The translations under genes and the position numbers were made by a program. 64,000 bases of DNA, taken from contig JABYQS010000153.1 in assembly GCA_022592435.1 (NCBI GenBank), positions 27,163 through 91,162 on the forward strand, in the 5' to 3' direction. Every line of letters starts with the position of its first letter. Position 1 is the first letter of the stretch. Source of the stretch: Cerioporus squamosus. Lineage: Eukaryota > Basidiomycota > Agaricomycetes > Polyporales > Polyporaceae. Under the pieces are notes generated by a model. That model was not told the DNA's origin. It worked only from the letters and a program-made list of their open reading frames with translations, and made no database searches. This document shows positions 10,497 through 21,400 of this stretch, in pieces.

Positions 10497-13400
10497 ATGT
10501 CTAAACGTGTAAACAGCGGCCGCTCTCGTGGTTTGAGAGGTGCGCACAACAAAAACCCTATACAAAAATCGGCCCCGGTGATCCTTGTGCCGGCAACACC
10601 GTCGGACGACGAGGTCCCTGTGGCGACTGAGGACGAGGGAACGCCTACCCCGGAGTCCTCGAAGGTTAATACCGCTGCGGCGCCGACTGCTATGTCGGAG
10701 CTTGGGACACTTGGAAGTATCCACGTCACGCCTACGGGAACGACGGGCGCCACAGAGGATGTTGGCAGCGCACAGGCGGCGGATGCGACTACGGCGAGTC
10801 AAGAGTTTGCTCCTCCCTCTTCCCCGATGCTGCGCCCGATGCCGTCCCAGCAAGTGCTTGCGGACTTGGACGACAGCGAGATCGTCGAACTTCCGCCGCC
10901 AATGTTCGAAGACACTAACATAGGGCCGATGGTGAGTATCATCGCGCTTCTCTGAACAGGATAGGGAGATAAAAGAAGGTGCAGAACCTGAACAGGGACG
11001 TTGACGAAGATATCCTGGCGATGTCCCTCCCCCCGAGCTCGATCCCAGACTCTCCCCCGAGCTCACCTATTCACGTCCCTTCGTCAAACGACTCGCCTAC
11101 CCTGGGTCAAGCGAGCCCGGTCCCTCTGACTCAGAACACTTTCGCCTTTGGCGATGCGGCGACAAGTGATCTGGATTCGACGACGGACTTCTGGCAGCAT
11201 TTTCATACCCCCCGCATCACCGACAGTAACCTTCCTTCGGCCCTAGTGACGCCGCTGACGTCGGCGAACGCACACAACCTCATCACGGTGGCGACACCAA
11301 GCTCCCTGATGGGGATGGCGAATACTGCAACGCCCCCTCCCCTGGGCCAGAAGGGTCGCCGAGGCGTTGACGAGGAGAACATCGGACCGGGGGTGCGAGC
11401 ACCGTCTGTGTTTAGGAACGTCGGAGGCTGGCTCAGTGCTCAGCAAGCCCTGACATCTGACGCACAGGACGGAGGCACAAACGCGAGGGCGAATAAGAGG
11501 AGAAGAGAAATGTCCACATCCCCGACACCGAGCCGGGTTGCTCGAAGCGGTGCGAGGCGCAGGCTAACCTCGAAGACGAGCGCCGGACCAAAGACGAGAC
11601 GGGCAAGTCTCAGTACTTCCAACAGCCGCACGAGGACGAGCGCGAGCTTCAACCCGTGGGCGAGCACGAGCAGGAGTGCGCATGAAAAAGAGAACCCGGT
11701 TCCGCTTATCGAGCAAGCCCGCAGCACCACTCTGGCGACGGGTTCTGAGGCGTCGCCCGCTGCAACTCCAGCAAGCACGACGACCCTATCGGGAGCTTTC
11801 AACATGTCTGGAAGCTTCCCCACTCCGCATGCTTTGACCGACACCCCTACGAGCGCGCACGGGAGCGCTCCAAGTGGCTGGAGGGCGGCCCCCTGGTGCC
11901 ACAGCCGGGCGGTCCCAATGGTGGTTGACCAGTCCGTGCACGACGGCGACGAGGAGGAGGACGATATGACGGAGCCCGCGCACTCCTCCCTCCTGCGGCC
12001 GAGTACCACGCCAGGACGGGGAGAGAGCATGGACGATGATGTGAGGACAGAGCTCAGCGCGGATACGGCGGTTGCGACAGGGAGAAGGAGGCTGCATGAG
12101 ATCTTGGAGGATGAAGATGGAGACGACTGGAGACGCGCGGTCGAGGCGCAGTTTGAGCACGGACCACGCGCGAGTGCGGGGCGGAGGAGGACGACGGTCG
12201 CAGAGGTGGAAGATGACGAAGAGGAGGGCGAGCTGAGATACGCTAGGAGACGCAGTGATGACAGGACGACTGGGGAATGGCAAGGCGCGAGCGCGAGCAC
12301 CTTTGGCAGGAACCTCTACGACAACCCCGAGCGCGACTACTCATACATGAGCGCAGAAGATGCCGGATGGCAGTCTAGGGACTGGCTGCCACGCTATACG
12401 AGAGAGACGACGCAGAGCTCCTACCAGGAGCGAAACGGCAGCCGCTTCGCCGCCGACTGGGACGCACGTACGCCGAGGACCATGAGGAGGGACGAGGAGA
12501 GCGACCGAACGGGCACTCGAGGTGCAACGCACATGACGGCAGGCGCGGCATGGCATCAAGGCCTGAGACCGACGCGTTCGTCGAGAGCTCTCCACTCCCA
12601 AGCTTCAACGGCGACTCCGTCGATGAACCTGCGGTCGCGCGAGAGGAGCCTTGAAGACGACAACTTGCCGGCGGCCCTCCGAGCTGGCAGCTCGGACGAC
12701 GAGGACTTTGTTGATGACTCACCTACGCCAATCCCGCAGCAGGGCGACCCGTACGTGTACCGAATGGACCCGGAGCACTTCCTCGACGGCATGGCGCGTG
12801 CCTGGCAGCGCGACGTCTGGAACCAGATGACAAAGAATGTCCTCCTCCTGCACGCGTACAACCCGCGGTACTCCTTCAGCCACGGGGCGAACAACGACAC
12901 GGCGGCCGTTACCAAGAAAAAGATTACCTTGGCGACGGGCGAGACCAAGTTCACCATCACGGCCCCTTTCCGCACCGAAGGATGGGAGGGCAAGGGACCC
13001 TTCTTGTGGGCGGTTATAGGCTTGTCAACGGCGGGCATGGAGCTGATGCTGAGACGTCGTGTTTGGTCGTATAAGGAAATCACTTTCTTCCCGGCCCGAC
13101 GAAGCCTCCAGATCACGGACTGGATCCTCGCACTGGAAGGACCCCTCACGGATGACATCGACGAAATCATGCGCATCTTGAGGTCGACACTGGAGAGACA
13201 GTCAGTACGCGAGGACATCGAGGCACTGATCAGCGCGAACCCTGAGTACGCCGACACCGACCCGAAGGAGGCCTTCCGCCGCGTTCTGGCAACACTCCGT
13301 GCGACGCTCTACCGGCTCAACAATGGAACGGTGGTGGTGAACGTCTTTATTCACTCGCCAACCCAGAGCGTGATGGCGTGGCGCGAATGGGTTGCGAAGC

Positions 13401-13855
13401 TCAGGAAACTCACCTTTGGGAATTTCGACCAGAGCGTAGCCTTTCCTCGGCGTCCCACGGCATGCACAGGCTGTCTGGGGGTCGACCACCTAGACCACCT
13501 GTGCCCTTTCCCTCAGATGCTGGGATGGAACGGGCCAAAACCGGGTGACAACACTTACGCTGGGCCTGGCGCGCGTCGTCGAAGCATTCAGGGTTCTGGA
13601 AGAGGTGGAGCGGCAAGGACGGACCAGTCCCGCTCGGTACGAGCAGGGCACGGCTACGTGCAGGATGGCGCGACGATGACGGGCAGACGGGGTTCGTGGA
13701 ACGGCCACAACAGCAACTATAACGGAGGCACGAACGGGAGAGCGCAACGCGGAGGAAACTCGTCGACACGAGGTCGAGGAGGGGCGCCCTGGCAGGACAG
13801 GAGGAGTTTCGGTCGTGACACACAAGGGCAAGGGAGGAGCGGAAGGTTCCAGTAG
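10497..13855 (+). CDS. Retroelement ORF1, Gag-like nucleic-acid-binding protein
   Basis: The first segment starts at the ATG at 10497 (MSKRVNSGRSRGLRGAHN) and stays open to 10955. A second segment is open from 10973 to the stop at 13855, in a different frame. Removing 10932-10978 (47 nt, a gtgagt donor and an aag acceptor) joins them into about 1,100 residues. The N-terminal two thirds are disordered, rich in S/T/P and acidic or basic patches. A conserved core (FFPARRSLQITDWILALEG through VVVNVFIHSPTQSVMAWREW) precedes a CCHC knuckle, CTGCLGVDHLDHLC, followed by PFP and GWNGP and a glycine/arginine-rich tail. It should bind element RNA as LINE ORF1 proteins do. The base composition is clearly more GC-rich than that of ORF2. 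Confidence 0.75.
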
Positions 13856-14387
13856 ATGATGGACCTGAGGGGTTTTGAGACGAGGTGGACCTGTTACGGA
13901 CTAACGACGAGCACGTATGCATGGCGCGAGTATATTTGATGGGCACGACATGTGTCAGTATGAGGAGGACATGACCCGAGACCCTACAGACGTACCGACA
14001 AGGATGCCAACTAAGACAGATCCCTCAGGACGTGGACGGTCCATAAGCTGAAGGACATGAGCGTACTGTGTTGTACAGAGGAGGCAGGCAGAATGGCTCG
14101 GCATAAATGCAATATGTTACGATAGAGGGCGCCCCGGTAATCAAACGTCGCCTAGTGTCATTAAGTCCTATCTGCGAGTCTGCCATTAGCTATATGGGGA
14201 GGGACAGAGAAGGGAAAACGAGAGAACGCACGAGAGGTCACCTCCTAACTCGTCCAAGTCTGTGTCGAGGCGAGGCTTGCGATGATGTCTGTTGACACGG
14301 TCGCAGAACAGGCAGAAAGGGGGATAGGGGAAATCAGATCGACCGGAACAGCAACTCCTGAGGACGCCGCGATAGCGCTTATCCAGG
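13856..14387 (+). other. ORF1-proximal part of the middle block, no gene recognised
   Basis: The ORF1 stop is immediately followed by ATGATG (13856), which opens a 27-codon frame ending near 13939. This may be a remnant of an original ORF1/ORF2 junction. No domain is visible in the remaining 500 bases. Confidence 0.35.
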
Positions 14388-14420
14388 GACTGTGTCAATG
14401 CAATACGCATTGACACAGTC
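14388..14420. repeat. Perfect 14-bp inverted repeat (hairpin) in the middle block
   Basis: The arms gactgtgtcaatgc and gcattgacacagtc pair completely around the 5-nt spacer aatac. In RNA it would be a stable stem-loop. It does not have the form of a known terminal repeat, and I find no second copy. Confidence 0.7.
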
Positions 14421-17071
14421 TAATGCGCCAGGAAACACACTTTGCCTGCCCCACATACCGAGATCGAATGTGACATGTGTGTGAAAGACGCACATGAACA
14501 TACGCAGGCCAGAGCAGCTCGAGGGGCTCCAGGTAATGGAGCGGAAGCAAACCCAGATGAGGGCGACCAGACTGGCTGTCGCCCTCCCCCGGTAAACCCC
14601 TCGTCGGATCTCGTGTTGATGAACGTCATAGAACGACATACATTGACGCAGTCCGATATCTGTCCGGCATGGTGGATAACAGGTAGCACTGCTGTCCGAC
14701 ACCGTCCGATAGCAAACGCAATGATTCCTACTGGATGTTTTGCGGCGCACAACGGCGCACTTTCCGTCGCCCGCTAATGGCGGGACCACATCGACAGCGC
14801 TCATGCCACCTCACCGGACCCCGAAGTTGAACATCTTGGACCCCTATTCTGTAGTTGCGGAGCAGCAGAGGGGAAACAACGAAGAACCGACACAAGCCAT
14901 GATCAGGGCGCACAACGCAGATAGAAAGAATCGTACTTACGCGGGCCGCCCTCCTTGATTGCGGACAAGACCTGGACATGCTCAGTACGTATAGACCTGT
15001 AGGGCTACAGATATCAGCAAATGGAGCCAAGGGAGGAAGTGATGAGTACCTACTGCTGTAGCAACGGGCGTAAGTATTGGTGCGAGGATCTCCTCTGCTT
15101 CAGGCTTGTCCGGGAGAGGCAACGAGAACCGGTCGATGATCGTCCAGCCGAAACTTCGTGGACACTTGAACCAAGCCTGCCGTATCGTCTGCGCGAAGAC
15201 GTCGAGCCCGTAAAGGCTCGTGATCTCGGACCTGACCGTTCTATGGCCAGTGTTAGATATCGACGAAACTATACGAGAAGGACATACCCGGTAGTCGTTA
15301 GGATTGATATAGTGTAAGCCCTTCTTGTGCCACTCGACATGGAGAGTGTTGCAAATGTCGAGGCCATACACCTTGCCCATGCCTTGATCCAACGAGGTCA
15401 GCTCGGCAGCGCGATAGAGAGGATGACATACCAGAGAAGCAAGGTCGTGAGCGTAATCGCTGCGGTTTGAGACGCCTCTTGAGAATGTGATAGTCCAGAG
15501 CCTCAGTGCTCTCGAGGAGGGCTGAACGAGCGAAGTCAGCATACCTTTCTAGGCTGTCAGGGAAGGTGTTCCCCGGCGGTGGACCTTTTCGACTGAGTGA
15601 TCTTCATGGCGAGATGGACAGCCCCCCGGACTCGAGGGGCGTTGGTCAAGCAGCGCGAGCCTGTGGCTATTTTGACAGATTGGACGAGCTCGAGTTTCGG
15701 ATCGCTGTCAAGCAGGTTTGCCATGGACGAGACTAGAGTTTCTCAGGATCTGGACATGCATAAGTTAGCAAGCACTTAGAAAGCCTAGTAGGGCGCATGA
15801 AATAGACATATGACGCGACATACCTCGTAAGTACGGCGCGCCATCATACTCGTCGCCTTCTTGACCTCGTGCTTCCTGCTACCCTTCGAGCTCTGCTTCG
15901 CTGGTGCGGACGACCTACCCAACACGAGTTCAATCCCTGCAGCACCGGGCAAAGATGAAAATTAACCCGAGATGGGAGAGTACGTACCCTATCTCTTGTA
16001 CGCGCGAGTCCTTCCAAGTCGCTCTCTGAATCTGAGACATGGGTTCTCTTGGATAACTGGCACGAGGCGGGGTCAGAGCGGGCTATCCTAGAGGACCCTT
16101 TTGAACTCACGACAAGGGAGCTTGCTGACAGCGAGGCGGAGGGACGGGGAAGGAGAGCAAGGTAGATGTCCTCGCGTTTGCGCCAGGCTCGCGGAACTGC
16201 GAGAATTCGAGCCGGAAGCGTAGTTTCCAGAAGCATGACTGATGTCATTATCATCGTCGTCATCGTCGTTTGTGTCGTGGCAGTCAAGTAGAAGAGGCTT
16301 CTGTGGAATGATGAGCAGTGCTGATAGCAAGGAATGGGGGCATCTACGTACCTCAGCTTCGAATAGATCTTGGAGCGCGTTGAATCGTTGCGCCCAAGCT
16401 CGGGATCGTCCGGTTCTGGACTTTCGCCCTCAGTTTTTACCCTTCTGTCCTTCGCCCTCCCCGCCCTCGTCTGCTTCAACGTTGTCGTCCATCTTGCCCT
16501 CGTCATCGTCCACGTAAGATTGATGCGGAGGTCTCAGCTTGTGGTGCGGCTTTGGATGTACGGGTGTAGCTGCAGTCTTCCGTGATAAGGTGGTGGAATG
16601 CGGCTACTGGACTACGGTCACGGTGTCGGACGCCAGGCCTCTCTTCGCGGCCAGGGTTATTGCCGCGCATGTCTGGCGCTTGACACTCTGCCGCAGCGAG
16701 GTGTCTGCGATTCCAAGGACGCGGTGAGCCGTCACATACGGAGTGTTCTGCTATTGCGAGTCAATGCCTCGACCGTGTAGCCCTGAGAAGTAGTCGTGAC
16801 AATACGTACCTTTTCCTCAAGACTGGCTGCCCTTTGGCACGGGCCCCTCCTCTGAATCCTCCTCTGCATTGACCCCCTCGCGCTCACCAGGAACTAGAGG
16901 CCTCCAGACTAAATGATCGCGGTCTCTAACGCCTGATGTCGAGCTTTGAGGAGTCAGCAACGATGATGCCTTGCTCAGAGGTTTTTTACAAGGGAGAGTC
17001 TTGGGAAGAGAGGAAAAGTCATCCATCGGCGTCTCCGCACGCTTAGCGCGAATGGCACTAACGGCTACCAC
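14421..17071 (-). CDS. Spliced gene of unknown function carried antisense inside the retroelement
   Basis: The minus strand holds a chain of exon-like segments with GT-AG borders. The best part starts at 15724 (MANLLDSDPKLELVQSVK). It continues as LERYADFARSALLESTEALD, TSLDQGMGKVYGLDICNTLH with VEWHKKGLHYINPNDYR, SEITSLYGLDVFAQTIRQAW then FKCPRSFGWTIIDRFSLPLP, and a short exon with EHVQVLSAIKEGG near 14950-15000. Possible upstream exons lie at 15844-16506 and 16817-17071, the latter with an acidic stretch. I do not recognise the family. Introns of 30-60 nt are conserved in form, so this reads as a host-type gene rather than element sequence. The ends are approximate, and two joins need unusually short introns, so decay cannot be excluded. 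Confidence 0.35.
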
Positions 17072-17176
17072 TCACCTGGATCATGTCGCGACTTCAGTAC
17101 GAAAGATGTCAAGGCAGTTTCACTCTATCTGGCCTCACCATCCACCTCCAGCTCACGTGAAATCCGAAATGCGCCG

Positions 17177-17990
17177 TTGTCCATCAGGCGAAGCAGCAGT
17201 ATCGGTCCCGGCACAAGGCCCGCTCCTGCTCAGTCGCCCTCTCCAGCTCCCACGCTTCACTCCCCGGCCGGAACACCTCCCCCTGCCGCGCTCAAGGGCG
17301 ACTACTTCGGTGACCACCAAGCGGGTGTTTTCTATGACTACGACGATACCACGGAGATGATGAACTTGATCACGACGAGTCGGAGTCTTCCGCAACGGGC
17401 GATGATGACGACCCGCTGAATTCGAGGAATCTCTGGAGCTCTCTAACGACCACGACCTTGAATTGGAGGAAGACGTTGACGATCTGTGGGAGCCACCACC
17501 GCCGTTTTCCGCTGAGGAAGGTGATGAAAATCTCGGCGATAGACTGCAGGGACCACATGATAAGATGGCTGTGGAAGAGGACGCTGAGGAGGAGTTCGTA
17601 GAGGAGCGGGAGGCCTGCCGGCAAGCAGAACAGCACCTCCGCTGGCGGACTCATGTCGCCCTTTCTAGGACGAGCGGGAGCTCCTATCGAGGGGCAGACT
17701 ATGCTATCACATACTGTATATACACCAGTCACCTGTGGAGTCCCCCGATGCGTACATGTCGAACCCGTACGCTCGTTTGTGTTGCGGCTTGACAGGGATG
17801 TGGCTAGATGGGCGAGAATCAGAACAAGCATGGACACGTCAAGGACACGTAGTACCCGGCCGTCCCGACACCGTCCTGGCGAACGGAGGCGATGATGGAG
17901 AAGCGGGTGTACAAGGGTGCCGTGTCGGCCACTTTTGCATGATCCTCAAGCTTCCTACTGACTGCCGAATGGTAGTGGTAAAGGGAGATT
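17177..17990 (+). pseudogene. Degraded Plavaka-type DNA transposon fragment
   Basis: Frame-shifting pieces read like the N-terminal region of agaricomycete Plavaka (CACTA-like) transposases. They are an acidic DVDDLWEPPPPFSAEE, then CRQAEQHLRWRTHV, GRAGAPIEGQT, ESPDAYMSNPYARL, RDVARWARIR and VVPGRPDTV, spread over three frames. The order matches the family as I remember it, but no full-length domain, catalytic part or terminal repeat remains. Its presence inside a retroelement shows that the middle block includes foreign mobile DNA. Confidence 0.5.
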
Positions 17991-18428
17991 AAGGACGGAC
18001 AACGATAGAATATTTCCCGCAAAATTTCGGAACAGTACGCTCGCGGCATACTGGACGTGGAAACGAAACAGGACGGAGGTCATATTGTGCTGCGTAACCA
18101 CTAGGAAGGCAAGTAGGAGCTGGGGAGGGAGTGAGTGAAAAACTGGAAACCGGCTGGTGCGCCAGGAGTGACAACCTGGAATACCGCAACCGCTAGGTGG
18201 ACGGCTCTGTATGCAGGATGTGGAGTCAGAAACCTAGAGAATCGGGGTCAGCCAAGGGGCTAATATACTGGTCCTCGGATGCAGGAACCCCTTGGTGTGC
18301 GTATAACGGTCAGCCTATTTAGGCGTCGACGGACCGAGCTTCGGCTAAAGCGAGTGGATGTGCCTGCGCACGGAAACTGGGCATTACGTCGCCTGAGACG
18401 GAGGGAATAACCGTCTAGAGCTGAGACC
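17991..18428 (+). other. Region upstream of ORF2, no gene recognised
   Basis: About 440 bases without a convincing frame. It contains the imperfect inverted words aaggggc and gcccctt-like segments near 18255-18295 but no clean hairpin. Confidence 0.35.
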
Positions 18429-21400
18429 ATGGTTGTACCTCAGCCGACCTAAGCAACTACGAACACTCATAACCCAAACCCACACGGAACGAATGTACAC
18501 ACTGGTCATGGCCAATCGCGCTCCGCCGAAGAAGGAGAGAGGATTTCTGGTAGTGCTCAGTACCCTCTCAATGACAACTTAGGCGGTTATGGAAGCACAG
18601 TTGAATCAAATGAACAGGGCGAACAAGGGAATGATAGCAATCATCAGGGACGGAGAACAGAGAAGGAAAGGAAGGCACGCAAGACTGTATTGCAAGTGGC
18701 TTCACTCAACATCAATGGTTTTGGTAACCTTATAAGAGATCACGAGGACAACAAGTGGGGGAGGATCTATAGGATGATGTCCGAACACCGGATTGGTGTT
18801 CTCATGCTCCAAGAGACGCATCTAACTGAGGAGCGGAAAGCTAGCATTCACAAAATGTTTGCGAAGAAGATCAAGGTCTTCCACTCTGCCAACGAGGAAG
18901 CCCCAACGCAACGCGAGGGAGTTGCAGTTGTATTAAATGCAAGATACCTAAACACTGAAGAGGCGAAAGCAGTCGTAATAGTTCCTGGGCGAGCCATTCA
19001 GGTTACACTACCATGTCAAGGTGGCGATACCAGGAACATATTATGCATTTATGCACCTACCTCAAATGGTGTCAATGAGCGAAAGCTATTCTTCAAGGAT
19101 GTCCAGAAGTTCTACGAGACCCACCCGCAATGCCCCCGGCCTCACCTGATGGCAGGGGATTTTAATAATGTTGAAGACTCACTGGACCGTCTCCCCGTGG
19201 GGGATGGCCCTGACCTTTCAATCCTGGCCCTAGACGACCTCAAGAGCAGCCTCGGCATGATGTTAGCGGATGGCTGGAGGGTGACAAACCCAACCCAACG
19301 GGAATACACTTTTCACCGCGGGACAGGGCAGGCTGCAACATTCTCAAGACTTGATCGCATATACGTTACCCCAACAGTCTTCGACAGTGCAAGGGAATGG
19401 AGAGTATGCGAGGCTGGAGTTAAAACAGATCACAGCCTGGTACTGGTTCAGCTTACCTCTGAAAATGCCCCGCTTGTTGGGCCAGGAAGGGCACTCTTCC
19501 CGCTGCAACTCCTTAGAGACAAGAAATTAACTAGGAGCATCAAGAAGCGAGGCCTGCTAGCAATGCATGACCTCTCCAAGCTTGAAGCTACAGGTGCCAG
19601 ATCAGACGTGGTGAACGCCCAGACAATTCTGCACAGTTTCAAAGTAGATGCAATGAAACTGGCACGGACTCGAGAACAAGAGGTAGTACCAAAATTAATA
19701 GCCGAAATCCGGGAATGCGAGCAGGCCCTCAAACAGCTTAAAGCAAATTGTACCCTACCTGAGGACGCCAAGATTGCAGAAGCAGCATTCCTGACAAAGC
19801 AGATACGTCAGCTTAAGCAGAGACGCTTCAAGCAGCAACAGCAGAACTCTCGAGCAACTCATCGACTTTATGGAGATCGTCCAACAAAATACTGGTCGAA
19901 ACTCCATCGGGAATGTGCCCCACGGGATATCATCAATTCCTTCGAGATTGAGGGACATCTAGGGGTGTCTGGTGAGAAGCTCTACGAACGCGACTCAGTA
20001 AAGATGGCTGCAATGGCGAGGGTCCACCATATGAATGTGCAACAGGACGACCCTTTCATGAAGCCATCGCATGAGCGAGAAGTCGATATTGAGGCTGCAC
20101 TGGGAAGTCTTGAGGTATCTGTGTCCGAGAACCAGGCGCTTGAGCTTGATGAGGAAATCACATACGAGGAGTGCATCTTGTCCCTACGATATGCAAAAAA
20201 CGGGACAGCCCCTGGAACTGACGGCATCCCCTTTGAACTGTGGAAGACCTTGCATGCCCGTTTCATCGAGGACTCCCGTTTTCCAGAACGTACAAGAGTT
20301 GACATAGTCAAACTACTGACAGCAGCCTTTGAGGACATGCGTCTTCATGGAGTCAGTGCTAGGACATCTTTAGCGCAGGGATGGATGGCTCCCATCTACA
20401 AGGAAAAAGGAGAACGCACTCGCATTGTAAACTATAGACCCATCACTCTGCTTAACACTGACTATAAGCTACTGAGCAAAACACTCGCTGTACGGCTTGC
20501 AGGGGTAGCTCCACACCTCATACACCGGGCACAAGCAGGCTTCGTACCTGGCCGAAAAATCCAGAACCACACACAGCTGGCACGAATGATGATGAACTGG
20601 ACAGAGACAAATAATGAGAATGGAGCAATCGTAGCACTTGACCAGGAGAAGGCCTACGATAAAATTGCCCATGATTATCTGTGGAGAGTGCTGAAGCGAC
20701 TCAAGATCCCAGACTCCCTCATATGCCTTGTCCAATCCCTATACAAGCATGCAGAGACCTCTGTCATGGTAAATGGCATACTCAGCCGGCCATATCGGAT
20801 ATACAGAGGTGTGAGGCAAGGGGACCCTTTATCATGCCTGTTGTTCGACCTAGCCATTGAACCACTGTCAGCCATGATCAGGAAGTCAGATATAAAAGGT
20901 TTTAGCATACCAAGATGCGACGAAGTGATCAAAGCAGTTTTATTCGCAGATGACACCACAGCGTATCTTTCACAGCATGACAACTTCAGCACACTTCAGG
21001 ATATATTGGATACCTGGTGCTCAGCAGCCAAAGCCCGTTTCAACATCAGCAAAACTGAAATTATTCCACTAGGCAGCCCTGCCTTTCGCAAAGAGATGGC
21101 GGAAACATATCGCCTTACAGGCTCCTGGGAGAACTACCCAAAGAACGTTCATGTGGCGCAATCTGGTGAAGCAGTCCGAATATTAGGAGCTTTCTTTGGA
21201 AATGACATCGAGCAGGTTGACATATGGACCCTAGTACTGACAAAGCTAGTTGCTATGAAGAAACCACTCATGCATGCCATGGAACGATGGAAAGCAGGTC
21301 ATGCAACCCTGCAAGGCAAAAAACATGTTGTCCAGATGATCATCGGAGGGATGACTCAATTCTTCACGACTGTCCAACGCATGCCAGACATCATCATCAA

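Noticed and set aside
11440..12300. Long minus-strand open frame of 286 codons within LINE ORF1
   Set aside because: It is the antisense of a GC-rich low-complexity part of ORF1, with serine/leucine-rich repeats and no domain.
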